DNA of 64,000 nucleotides from the NCBI GenBank assembly GCA_905250025.1, contig CAJNOJ010000006.1, forward strand, positions 620,001-684,000, in the 5' to 3' direction. Source of the stretch: Adineta ricciae (taxonomy: Eukaryota > Rotifera > Eurotatoria > Adinetida > Adinetidae). Position numbers and translations under genes: made by a program. Below are positions 1 through 13,115 of the stretch, piece after piece. The notes beneath the pieces were generated by a model that was not told the DNA's origin, made no database searches, and worked only from the letters and a program-made list of their open reading frames with translations. The number at the start of each line of letters is the position of its first letter. The stretch's first letter is position 1.

Positions 1-3000
1 GATCATGAACTGATTGAAATCTTGATAAATTTCATTCATGAACATGTTCCATACGAAACTCAACGCGATAAATTGATTGAAGATGAAGTTCTCTACGGTT
101 TACTTTGTCTATTAACATCAATCATCAAACAATATAATAATTCCTCTTTGAAGCAAATCAACGTCAACGATAATCCACATTATAAACAACTGACATTTCA
201 TCTAATCGATCGGGTATTTAAATATCTATTCGAGTTACCAACGAGCGAAAATCGATGTGTGCCGAAATGCAAATCGTTGTTAACACGTGCGAAGTCTTAT
301 GAATTTCTCAATGAATTAATAAAGATCAATCGTGAGAACTTCGTTGAACTACAGAAGAAACTTCTTCAACAGCACAATTCCATCGATCGTCAACAACCAT
401 ACATATGGGATTATTGGCCACGTGATGATGGTCGATTCTATTCGGGATATGTTGGATTAACCAATCTTGGTGCGACATGTTACGCAGCCACAAGTATTCA
501 GCATTTATACATGATACCTGAATTACGCACAGCAATACTGAACGCGAGTAAAACTGGTAAACACGATCTGATACTCTACGAATTGAAACGAATGTTTGCT
601 TATCTGTTGGAAAGCGAGCGTCGTTCGTATAATCCAAAGAGTTTTTGCAAAGTTTACACAATGGATGGCTTGCAATCGTTGAACACAGGTGATCAAAAGG
701 ATATGACGGAATTCTTTACGGATTTGATAACGAAATTGGAGGAAATGTCCGATGATTTGAAGCAACTAGTTCGAGAATTATTCTGCGGCATCTTAACAAA
801 CATCGTTATTTCATTCGATTGCCCGCACATATCAAGAAAGTTGGAAGAATTTTATACTGTTCGTTGTCAAGTGGCTGACATGAAAGATGTGCACGAATCG
901 CTGGCAGAATTAACAGTTAAAGACACACTCGAAGGTGATAATATGTATACATGTTCGAAATGTTCGAAGAAAGTTCGAGCAGAAAAACGTGTTTGTTTTC
1001 GAAAGTTACCGAAAATTCTCTGTTTAAACACTATGAGATATACGTTCAACATGGTCACGATGCAACGTGAAAAAGTCAATACATTATTTCAGTTTCCCAT
1101 GCAGTTGGATATGAGCGGGTATATGGAAACGAATTTGATTGACAAGAATAAACAAATGGGCGACGATAATCATGAATATGACGATGACAAAGACAATGAA
1201 AAGTATGTCGAGTTGTGAACCGAAAAAAAAAGGAAAAGTTTGTTTTTGAAATTTCTTTTAGTTCAAATAGGAATACACCATCATCGCCATCGACTAGTAA
1301 TGAATCTCATTTATTCGAATTAATCGGTGTAACTGTTCATACGGGTACCGCCGAAGGTGGCCACTATTATTCATTTATACGCGAACGTGTCAAACGTCCA
1401 TTAGATAACAATCTTTTGGTCAATTCCGACTCATTATTAGATAATTCATCGCAATCCCAACAGCATCGATGGTATCTATTTAATGATGCAGAAGTGAAAC
1501 AATTCGATCCATCGCAAATTGCCAATGAATGTTTTGGCGGTGAAATCACTTCTAAAGGCTACGATCAAGGTTCAGACCGTTTTCTTGACTTTCAATTCGA
1601 GAAAACTCATTCAGCATACATGTTATTCTACGAACGCATTGATACACCTTTACTTTCAACGGTAACCACCGCATCAAACTTGCCAACCTTACAATTAAAA
1701 GATCCAATACCTTATATCATACCAAAAGATATTTCCGATTGGATTTGGGAAGACAACCGACGTTTTGTTCGTGATCGACATCTCTATGATCATCATTACT
1801 TTACGTTCATGTGGACACTGTGTCATCATCAAGTCTCATCGAGTCTATTGGCCGTCAAAGAAAATGAGCAGAATGAACAAGCAGAAAACACAAACGCAAC
1901 ATCGGAATCCTATGATATGCTGCCTATTCAATTAGCAATCACCTTCGTTTTTGAAACTTATATACATGCCAAAGATAAGCCAACCATGGCCGGTTGGGTG
2001 GAATATTTATGTAAACAGTTTACAGCTTGTAAACCAGTGGCTGTGTGGTTTCTTGCACATATGACACAAGATGATACATGGTTGACTAAGGTCCTAGTGC
2101 GATGTCCGAATCATACGATTCGTCATATGTTCGCGCGTGTTCTTATTGATGTTTTACATAAAAGTCGTTTTCGGTAAGCATAACAGTCACATAGTTCTAC
2201 AAAACGTGTTCAAATGATTCTCTGTATTTTAGTGATTCTTCGAATGAAGACTCATTTGTTGTTCAACAGTTCATTCATAAATACTTGTCGATCATTAGTG
2301 AAGGCGGTGCTCGTTTACCTATTCGATACATGTCGGAATACTTCGTTTTTCTTCACGATTTCGCTCGTAATGGCGTCGATGAATGTTATCTCTTACTCGA
2401 TTGTCTATGTATTCAACAATTAATTACATTCTATATGTTACATCGAGGTCGACAACCGAAACAATCATCATCGAATAACAATAATTGCGATGACGGAAAC
2501 ACAAGTTCAGACGATGAAAATCAATCGAACACGAATCTGCTAATGGCAACAAGTGCCATCGATGATGATATTATTCCATTGAATACCATTCGTCTGCCAA
2601 CGAACAATAACTTGAATCGGCCAGGTATATTCGAGAAGATGTTTCCATTGATTGGACTGCTATTAGAAACTGAACGTGCACGTACAAACTTGGATAATTT
2701 TGATTTTCACCTATTCATCGAAAATGACTTCGCGTTCATTCAACAACAAATTCTTGATAATATCAATCTAAAAGCGACAGCACACATAATTCAATTGATT
2801 TGTTATAAGAACGATGTTTGCGCAAATAAGATTGTCAATTTGTTGTGTCAATGGATCATGAATTCCAACAACGATATGAATAGTTTACAAGCATTATTCA
2901 AAGTCTTGACTTATCTTATTGAGCAGAATCCCAATAATGTCAACAATGAAACCAATGATCAACAACAAGTCGCTTCCATATTAGTACTCGATAAGAACTG

Positions 3001-5817
3001 GTGCGATTTCGCCGCGTTGATAGTTGCGCGTATCGGTAAACTGATCGATATATGTCCAACACAAGTTTTCGAATGGTTTAACAATGTCGTAACAAAATCC
3101 TCGATTATACATCGATGGATTTATAACAACATTCGACCATGGTTGAAGTCCTATTTGCTATATAACACATACACGAAAGTACGAACATTGATTGCACAGT
3201 TATTAGTGGCACTTGTGCCGTCGACAATATTTCGACAAACATATCGTACGGGAAAATATTTTTTGAATCTATCCAAACAACAACTAGCATCAGCTGCACA
3301 AGCAACAACAACGACAGCGACTCACGGAACGATCACATCATTACTTACATTCAATCAACAAGTAGGAGTTAGTTTTGCAACTGCATCAATAAACTTTCTT
3401 CTTTTTTTTTCCATCGTAATAGATGTCAACTGTTCCAAATACATCATCGTTCTCTTCCCTGTTCGATCATCAGCAGTTCGCTCAATATCCATCTGATTTC
3501 ACTTCGGAAACTTACACAATCCTTCGAACGCTATTATCCTATCTCCTCGAACTTCTAGTTGAAATCGGCCATGATCAAAGTGAACTACACATGAACGATA
3601 ATCAACAACGTTTAGTCCAATATTTATCTGTTTTAATACATTTTACTCGCTATTCATCAGAGAAAAGTCTCCTGACAGAAAATGAATATCTTCATTCTCT
3701 CTGTTCGTTAATCTCTCATCCAAAACTAATGGAAGATCATACTATTCATAATGGCAACAAATTATTAATCTTCATCTTTTTACAACAACTATTACATGAG
3801 AAAATCTTCTTAACGAATATTCTCAATTACGAACACGAATTCAAACAACAACTTCCAATGTGTTTAATTATTGTCGATCACGAAGATCAAGAATTGATCC
3901 TGTACAATCGATTATTTCTGTTCATTTACTACAATATTCTAAAACAATTCTGTCAGCATTCATGCGTATATGCGAAAGAATTAGCACCACACAAGAACAT
4001 GTCCTGGGCATTGAAAAACGTTCTTCCTCACGTTCAACTCTATCCTGATGCGTGCGAGCAACTGTTAGGTATATGTAAAATCATTTGCCATATCAACCGA
4101 GAGAATCTTTCTCAAGAGGATCAACAAGTCATTAATGATTTTAAAAAGGAATTATATTTATTAATTTATCGTTTCAATGACATACGTTCAACGTGGACGA
4201 TTATATTAGATTTAACACGTGATATGTGCGATCTACAAGCATCTCATGATGAGCGTTTGCAGATCTTGAGTCGTCGCGGTTTACCCATGTTAACGACCAT
4301 ATTTTTCACGATATTTAATTTGTATCACGAACAAAACCAAACGCAAATCTTGACCATACAGAGTGATTTAATTTATTTGATGAGCCTGATTGGAAATCTG
4401 CTCGATACAGCTGATACGCAAATAAAAAAACAACAAACGAATCCCGCGATCAATATGCGAAATATTGTCGGCGCGCAATGGAAGGAAAAAATGGAATTAG
4501 TCAGTAAATTGCTTCTTCTTTTGAACTCATACAATTCCAGCGAAATTCGACAACGTGCAGTGGATCTTTTAAAGAAAATTATCGTTCAATTGCCTATACA
4601 AGATTTAACACAAGTTGCCTTCAATATAAAAACAATACATGAGCAAGCTGCGGCGCAATCTCATCCACAACTTGGTCCATGTAAGATAAGATAAGAGATG
4701 TGAGTCATAGGAAATCTTCGTTCTTTTGTAGATTTTCCACGTCGAAAGCAGCCAACCAATAGTTCACAACAACAAGGTCAGTTTTTAATCAAAACATTCT
4801 TATTTTCGAAATGAGTCTCTTTCAGGCACGATCGAACGACTAGCGAATGTATCAATACATACTCCATTTCGTCCACATTTCGGCATGTATTTCAAAACTC
4901 AACTACTCGAAACATCCAAAGGTCGTGACTTGGAATTCGATCGTGCTGTTCATGCTTACTATTCACCATATCATATATTCATGGATTCTTTAGCACGTTG
5001 TGCATACAATCAAAATGCGCTCAACGGTTCCATATTAACTCTTGTCACACTTGTTGCTTGTGAAGGCGTCCAGAGCATGCACATTACCTTATTTGCTGAA
5101 TTGTGCTTAGAAATCTCCAATCAATCGAAAACATCTGCACAAACACTAATCCACGATCTTATCCAAATATCGCCGTCGTACTATTTTCTTCATTTAATCG
5201 AAATTCTTCTTATTGATGAACGTATCGCGCTACATCAAGCTGACAATTACTCATTTCTCTACACGTATCTACCGATGATCTTAGCAATGAAGAAATCGTT
5301 GACGACAACGAATGATTCCATCCAAACTTTCATACAAGGTCTGGAACAGCTATTGCACAAAACATGTGAACATTGTTTACAATCGATTTACAACGAATCG
5401 CAAACGAATCTAGATTGGTTACAATCGTATAAAAAACTATCGAAATCGATAAATTACTCACACACACAAATCATCGGAGATGTCAAAGCATTAGAACTGT
5501 ATCTGCATTGTCAATTGATCACCGATAAAAGTAAAATCCAAAGTGTCATTGAACAAAGCGTACGACTTATAGAACAACATTTACAATTGCCACTGCAAAT
5601 CGATGACGAACAACAGGAAAGCGAGGCGACGACGATCGTTGATGATGAAAACAATCCAATAAAGAAACGACGATTGGACGATAGTAATTTAACGATTGAT
5701 ATCACGAACAATGATCCAAAACGTAAAACTATTATGGATGCTCTTCAAGTTTTACAAGTATTTCTGACAAATATGAATACTACTCCTAATGATGAGCCGG
5801 CCACGATTGAACAATAG
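1..5817 (+). CDS. USP34: Ubiquitin carboxyl-terminal hydrolase 34 (USP34), 3' part of gene
   Basis: A cysteine deubiquitinase of the very large USP34 type, known in vertebrates for cleaving ubiquitin in Wnt/axin signalling. The reading frame is open to the left edge, so the 5' half lies outside the window. The catalytic domain is clear: Cys box GLTNLGATCY with the nucleophile Cys codon at about 478, a QKDMTEFFTDLITKLEEMS stretch very close to vertebrate USP34, a CxxC zinc-ribbon pair (about 950-965), then after an intron the His box GGHYYSF (about 1358) and WYLFND (about 1470). Catalytic residues are intact. A long helical C-terminal region follows, as in USP34. Exons are roughly 1-1202, 1262-2173, 2233-3360, 3423-4680, 4732-4775 and 4826-5817, with frames joining at each boundary I checked. 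It ends in an acidic, Lys/Arg-containing tail. Family assignment is secure; USP9X and USP24 fit less well. Confidence 0.93.
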
Positions 5818-6216
5818 TAGTAATGAATTTTCAAACTTTCTATACATTGTCTTTGTCTTTCATATCGAAATCTATAGAACTTCGTGCGTTGTTCAATGGC
5901 AATTGTCCTCAAGTTTTCTTTTTCTTTCGCTTTTCTTTTAGCAGCATTGCGTTGTATTAGGTTCAATCCAGCAAGAAGAGAAAAAGCCATTCACTTCATA
6001 TATATTCTATACATATATATATATATATATATTTGTTGTTACTGTGCGTATTCCAGACTTTGGTTTTTTTTTCTTTTTCTTTTTGTGTCATTTCAACGAG
6101 AAGAAAGCAAACTCTTGATGATTTTCTATGTACATATATACACATATGAGGAAAAAAAAGAGAAAACAAACAAACTTTTCAAACTTATTTATAGATCATA
6201 ATCTTGTGTGGTAATC
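5818..6216. other. Intergenic spacer, USP34 to MROH1
   Basis: An AT-rich spacer with a short (TA)n run near 6012-6030 and pyrimidine-rich tracts. It should hold the USP34 3' end and the MROH1 promoter. I see no coding exon. Confidence 0.6.
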
Positions 6217-9200
6217 ATGGATTCGCAAAATTCTGTGGAAAGTAAGACTCGACTCTGTGTGGCACGCGCGTGCATTACTGCTGACTTTGTTTATCTTCTA
6301 TTCAGCTTTGACTATTGCTTTGATCGATACACTCTCCGATAAAAATGATAAAGTACGCGATAGTGTGGCTCAATCGATAGTTGATACGGGAAAGAAACTA
6401 CCTCAGCTAACTGTAACACTTTGTACGAATTATTTGAATAAACATCAAAAACTTCCTGAAACACATCGAGCTGCGATTCTACGTGTAATCGAACGCATCC
6501 TCAATTATCAACAGCAACAAGGACAAACAAATGAAGAGATACCATTTGACAACGAGACATTCCAATTGTTAACTCGTGTAGCAGCGAATGAGTTGACAAT
6601 GCCAAAAGTTAGTCTTGATTGCTCGAAAAGAAGCACATCTGTTCTCGACGTTCATTTCAGGAAATCGTTCCTGTCTGGCAACAAGCCGCTTCTGATGTTC
6701 TTGTAGAAATTGGCAAATATGAGCCTGACCTCGTCTGTACTGCTATCTCGCCACATATGCCAGCTGGTCAATTGCCACAATTTTTCGTTCTACAAACTGT
6801 TGGCAGTTTAGCAGAAGCAAATCGTAAGTTACTTGTTCTTAGAAACAATAGAAGCACATTTCTACGTTTGACTACTTTCTACATCAAGCACGTGGAATGG
6901 TGCATCAACTTCGACCGATGTTCAGTCGTATATTACCGATGATGGGTATGGTGAAACAAGAAAACTATCGTTGGGTTTACACGGCTGTGCTCTTTAAATT
7001 CTGTCTGGCTCTGATTGATTTTCAAGCAAATGGTGATGAAACAGCACGAACGACATTCGCACCACAACAATTTGAGAATGATGCTTTCGCGGCATACGAA
7101 GTATTTCTAACATCTGCTTGGATTGGTTCGAAAGAACTGAAGGTAGGAAAGATGGGAAAATGAAGAAGAATTCGCTTCTAAGAATCTATACATATAGGTT
7201 CGAAATATTTGTGTTCAAGCTGTCGGTCGTCTAGTCCATTTATTTTCGCCATCAAAATTTACTGAACAATTTCCACGTTTAATGCAAAATGTGCTTGGAT
7301 TTTATCGAAAAAATGTTGATCATTTATACGTCAGTGAAACGCTCAATTCTGTTGTACTTCTAGCCGACCAGTGGAATGTCGCACAATTGAAAGTATCTAT
7401 GGATGCTGTCCTACGAGAAGTTCTAAATGAAGTAATACCACACTTCATCTACCTTGAGAAAAGTATTTTATTAAATTCTTTTCCAGATTCAAAACAATTA
7501 TGAAGCCTTTGAAAATGCAAATGAACAAGCTGTTAAAAATCAAAATGAACTATTACGTACTTTACAAATCCTTGGTATGACATCATTCTAAGCATCGACG
7601 AACATCATCGAGATTCTCTATTTTACTTAGGGAAACATTCGCCGCAGACAATATGGCCGTGGTTATTACAACGCATGGAACAAGCTGGTTCCAATGATAA
7701 ACTTCGTATCGTACTTCTTGTTATTTATCGTCATCTTGTCTATGCCTTTGGAAATGATGCGCCATCAACACCATTTGATTATAAATCATTGCTTGTGTCA
7801 AGTTTACGGCCAACGTTAAACACAGCAACATTGAAAGTACGAAGATACACAAACGAGTTTTGTTCTGGACCATCTTCGTTTGTTTAGATTACGAAATATC
7901 TATCGCAATTAATTGTGGCTATGGCTTGTCATGGCTATTTGCAACTGGAAGGACGACGATTTTTGATTGAATATATCGTGCGAAATTGTACGTATCCCAT
8001 AAGTGGAACCGACGATAATCCTAAACCAGATGCCACTGTACCCACTGCTGATGTGAGAATGATGTGTCGCAACATTCTGAATGCGTTCAGTTCGACTATC
8101 GAAGGCATGGATGAAGTAAAGGATTGAGTTCTTGGATTTCGTAGAGATTTCGCGTTTTATTCAAGGTTTTATGGCCGTTACTGATGGAATTTCTCATTCC
8201 TGAAGTGTACACAGGTGCATTTGGAATAATCTGTAAAGCACTATCACAAGCTGGTCAACAGCAAATCGCAGCGAAGAAAGATACCTTTTGGATTGACTTT
8301 GATGTTCTTGTGAATATACCAAAACCAAACGAAATTATTACACGATGCTTCGTATGTGTTTATTGCAACAAAGAACTGCTTTTCTCGTATACAAACTTTG
8401 ATTTCCGCTTCACTAGGTCCTACTCGGCGAACCGTTAGTTGAAGAAACACGGGGTATATCAATTCTGAATTTTCTTCGTACTGCTGTGACAGAGTTGAAA
8501 GCTGATCTACGAGAATTATGGGACAAAGTCATTCCACGTTTACTACAAAACTTAACTGGCAATGAAGACGACGAAAACAAGAAGTTCGATTCTTCAAATT
8601 GGCAAGATCTTATTCTTAAAGTATATTCTGATCTTTCGTTACTCTGATTAAAAACATTTCGCTTCTCTTGACAGTTCCTTTCGAAAACGCTCGATGTCGT
8701 TGAGCGTGAAGACTGGATCAGTGATGTAGGTGCCTGCTTTGTGAAACAATTACCATTGTATGCAAAATTAGAACGTGAGCGTGGCTTTGCTTATAAATGT
8801 ATTGGTATCGTTCTACGCAAGTCGAAAATTAACGAATTCGTCAGTCGGACATTAGAATCAATGACAACGGTGATTAATTTTCAACATGAACATGAACGAA
8901 ATGGCTGGGCAACAATGTTTGGCCTATGTTCAGCAACGCATCTTGATATAGTCTTACAACGACTCGATCTATATTTAAAAATCGCCGATTCGAAAGGCTC
9001 AGGTTCATCATCAGGTGGTGGTGGCGGTCTGTTCGGGTTTCTTGGTTCGAAAACAGAAACACATTCCGATTTGGCACGTGCGACAACTCTTCTCGCATAC
9101 GCTTACGTTTCAATCTATGCATCGCTAGAATTAATTGTCTCTCGTATGGAAACTAGCATCCTTATTAGCGCCGTAAAAATTGCTCGAACGATCAAGGAAG

Positions 9201-12200
9201 AAACGGGCAAACTCATTGTAGCGAAGTCCTTTATTATTCTCGCACAATCAATGAATAGAGAACATTTGAAGACGGACTTTTCTTTTGCATCAAGAAATGA
9301 TCTTATACAAGAAATGGTCAGTTATATCACACAGGATGCAGCTATCAAATTGCAACCAACAACATTCAATCAGTGTGTGAAAGCATGCCATGCATTGATG
9401 TATGAAAGAAAAAGATTTTCTTGTCAATTGATTCTCTACTATGTAATTTTAGCGTTCTTCAACCTGAACAAACATTGGCCGAAAAGTATCAATTGGCTCG
9501 AGCTGCTATACATTGGTATTGTTCAACAAAATTAGTCAGTATTCGAAAAGCTTCCTTTTCATCAGCTATGATCGGCTTTTATACTTTAGGATATAACACC
9601 GAATCAAAAAGAAGAAATCTCCGCATCACTCGGTGCATTGATCATCGAAATACTTAGTTTAGGAGAGTCACGCGAAACTTTCCCTAGTCTTATAAATGTA
9701 AGAGAAAGTCAACTTTTCGTTACAGGATCAATTATTTCATGAGGATTATTTAGTTACTCGAGCCTTTCTGTTTGTCGCTGCAAGGAAGTGAACGAGCACG
9801 TGCTTTTGATATTCTTAGTCAACTTATTCAATCCGACGCGATGAACAGATTAAAAGAACAAGTATATATTAACTATTTCAAACTACTGTCTAATTCTTCG
9901 TGTGATTTGCATAGAACTTAATCGATATTGGTGGTTTAATGGCTATTTGTCTTATGTACCTAACTGATACAGAGTCGACGGTTGAACTCGCAACAACTGC
10001 AAGCCTTACCAGATTATTACGACTTCAGTCACAGCTAGCGACAGGTAATAGTATTATTTTTTGTAGGTTAGGAATACTCATTAAAAATGTGTATGAATTG
10101 CAGGTATCGTCGAAAATTCCGGTAATGAAGAGAATATTGTTGACCAAGAGAAGGTAGCAAATGATGAAACCATACAAGTAAGATTGATTTGCTCTGATAT
10201 ATAAATAGTATCTATCGAAGATGTTTTATAAATAGCTTTCTAAAAACAGGAAATGTATCGATAATGATGGTCAGGTACTGTCTCATCGTATTGTACAATC
10301 GTTTTGTCTCGCAGAGAAAACAGCTTTTATTTGATAGTGTTCATGTCGTCTGCAGTCATGTGAAGCGATACTTACGTAGACAGTGTATTTATATACTTTA
10401 CTCACATATAGGCTACTTTGCTTTTCGTTTAACTCAATCGATATTGAAAACAGTTTCCATGAATCTCTTTTCTGTTGCTTTTTATAGAGCTTATCGGGCA
10501 ATCTTGAACCGCGTTGTCTCTTACCTTTTATTGAAAAAGCAACTGAAATCATTGCCGATACACGTGCTATTGGATCAGTGGTGGTATGCAATGTTCTATG
10601 TAAAATATTCGACTCACGACATGGTGAATTGGCCGAGCAAGTAATGTCAAGTATATTGTATTGCGCAGCATCGATAGAGATTATTTTGTTGCAGATCGAT
10701 TACATCTTTAGTATTATGCTCAACAAATATAATCAGATAAGCAACGAAGATGTCCTACGAGCATTGCGAGCTGCTTTTAAACAACTGAGTTTATCTTGTT
10801 CAAGTCGTGTATTCAGTACATTGATGAATTTTGGTGTACCATTTACCAAGTAAGTTGTTCGAAGAAAACAGAGTATATCATCCGCGTATTTTCTATTGGA
10901 ATAGAAATCTAGTAACTATTATTCATGATCTTGCTGACAATCGACCATTAACCGAAGCTGTTCTCGCACAAATTATGGAATGTTGGTCCCGTTCATTGCC
11001 CTTTGATGAAAAAGATTCACAACGATATGCAACTGCTCAGCCATTGATGGCGTTATATCTGCTAAACGAATGGCTGCAATCGGACCGTATATGTGATCTG
11101 GGTGAATATGCTTTCCCACGTTTGTTTGTGGCACTTTTTATTCGCATGGCGTCACATGTTGATACGCATCCACCACAAAATGTACCAACGTTGCGTCGTG
11201 TTACACCACCAAATGGTAGTTCTCGGCGTGATTCGGGAGCAAGCAGTGCGAACAATGCACCTTTAGTTAACACAGCAGGAGCGAATGCCAATGCAGGAAA
11301 GAAAACCTCATCACGTTTAAGTCTCTTCGATTCGAAATCATCACGTGGTGCTACGAAAGCAGCAACAACTGCTGAGCAACAACAAGCTAATACTGGACCA
11401 TCGAGCAATGAATTGAAAAAGATCGAGCCATACCGTTTATCCAACGACTGTATGATGCATTTTCTTAAAGTTTATAATTGCCAAACAGAAGTGAATACCA
11501 GTGTACCTTGGGACAAAATGGCTAAATTCGATACAGCCGATTCGGCACTCGAGGCGCTCGCTCAAGGTTTGTCACGCTGTAATCATATACATCAGAAACA
11601 ATTGAACATTATCATTGAATTACTGGGACAAGTATTAGATGGTCCTTATGATATTCAACGTATTTGCGTATCAGCATTTTTCGCTGAATTTATTCGATGT
11701 AATCCCGACGATAGCGATGATCAACGCTTTGTTCGCGAATTAATTCGCTACTTATTGGGACGTTTAGTTGATCATAATATATATGTCCGAAAATTTTGTT
11801 TACGTGGTCTTGGCTGGTGGCGACCAACCCGCGATAGTCAGGAAGACAAAGGCTTACCAACCACGATCCTCGCATCGTTAAGTAAGTAGTTTTCCAGACA
11901 AAGAAAACGGTAGATTACATTTTTGCAATTTGTTCACTTACATATTTAGTTTCTGGTCTCGATGATCGCGATGACAAGAACGATCTCCTCACATTAGAAG
12001 CTATGTGTTCCTTATCAAATGTAATCGCTGTCATGAACGAAGATGAAGTACGACCAATCCTAATGAATGTTCTGTTAAGAATTCGACCTTGTTTCGAAAA
12101 AGTAAAAAGATTCGTCTTTGTATTTATGCTCATACAAGAATATTCGCTTCTCGATCTGTAGGAAGAAGCAAAGGTGCGTTCAGCAGCATTCACGCTATTC

Positions 12201-12765
12201 GGTAAAATGGCATCTGTATGTGAAGGAAATTCACGCGAAGCATTCGTCGAGCAAATCTTTTCATCCTTAGTCACTCTAACATTGCATCTGAATGATCCTG
12301 TTGAAACCGTACGTGAAAGTTGCAAAGTATGTTTTCAATCCATTGCACCATTACTTGATCAACCACTACTAGCCGACTTAATCAAAGAAAATCTTCAACC
12401 AAAGATGTCTCTTTCCTATTCGGAATTCATTGGTGATTTCTGCAAAATCCTAGTTGAGAAATATCCATACAAAATCAATTTTTTCATTATGAACTGTATC
12501 ATATTCTTTAAAAATCCCGTACCAGAGTTGCGAGCCAACGCCGCAGTAGTCGCAGGTTATTTGATAGTTAATTTAACTGAAGAACAAATCAATAATCTAT
12601 CGAAAGAACATATTCTAAATGGTAATTGATTTCATTTTATTTTCTTCACTCTAAAACAAAATGATTCTTGCTTTTCGTTTAGCATTTATCGTTCTATTGA
12701 AAGATTCTAATCCAGATGTACGTTGTCGCGTAGCTGAATCCATGCATTTCATGTATAAATTTTAA
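6217..12765 (+). CDS. MROH1: MROH1-like maestro HEAT-repeat protein (HEATR7A)
   Basis: A long alpha-solenoid of HEAT repeats. MROH1 family proteins are cytosolic or lysosome-associated scaffolds with little defined biochemistry. The gene is split into many exons by introns of about 50-60 nt. The first coding exon (ATG 6217, 25 nt) joins in phase to a second beginning LTIALIDTLSDKNDKVRDSV, matching the MROH1 N-terminus. Further family matches are VPVWQQAASDVLVEIGKYEP (about 6662-6725), FVLQTVGSLAEAN (about 6783) and MMGMVKQENYRWVY (about 6940). A Ser/Gly-rich insert with GGGGGLFGFLG lies near 9000-9050, and a Ser/Asn/Ala-rich linker near 11190-11400 precedes further HEAT repeats. The last exon ends in MHFMYKF. 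Estimated length is about 1,600 residues, similar to human MROH1 (1,641). I did not resolve every exon boundary between 9.4 and 10.85 kb. Confidence 0.87.
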
Positions 12766-13115
12766 TCAAACAATCACATCGACGCAATATATCTTCCTCT
12801 ATGAAACTTTCCATGATTGTCTTTCATCTATAAGTAATTTTTTAATTGAATAATTTCATTGTATGAATGTGTGTATGCAAGTGAGTTATTTTCTTCTTTT
12901 CACTGGACATTTTCGATAGTTTGCAACATGTTCTCTATTTATGAATTCTTCTGACCATAACATATGCATTGTAATTGTTTCCAAAGAATTATTTTAATAA
13001 ATCTTTTTTTTTCCTTCAAACAAATCCATTGGTTTCGATTCTTTTCACATGAATATTATCGAGACGTGTTCTTGCCTTCTGTTCGTACTTATTTTAGATT
13101 TAATTTACTGTTGTG
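12766..13115. other. Intergenic spacer, MROH1 to GPATCH1
   Basis: An AT-rich stretch containing AATAAA near 12996, which fits the MROH1 polyadenylation site, and the short GPATCH1 upstream region. No exon is seen. Confidence 0.6.
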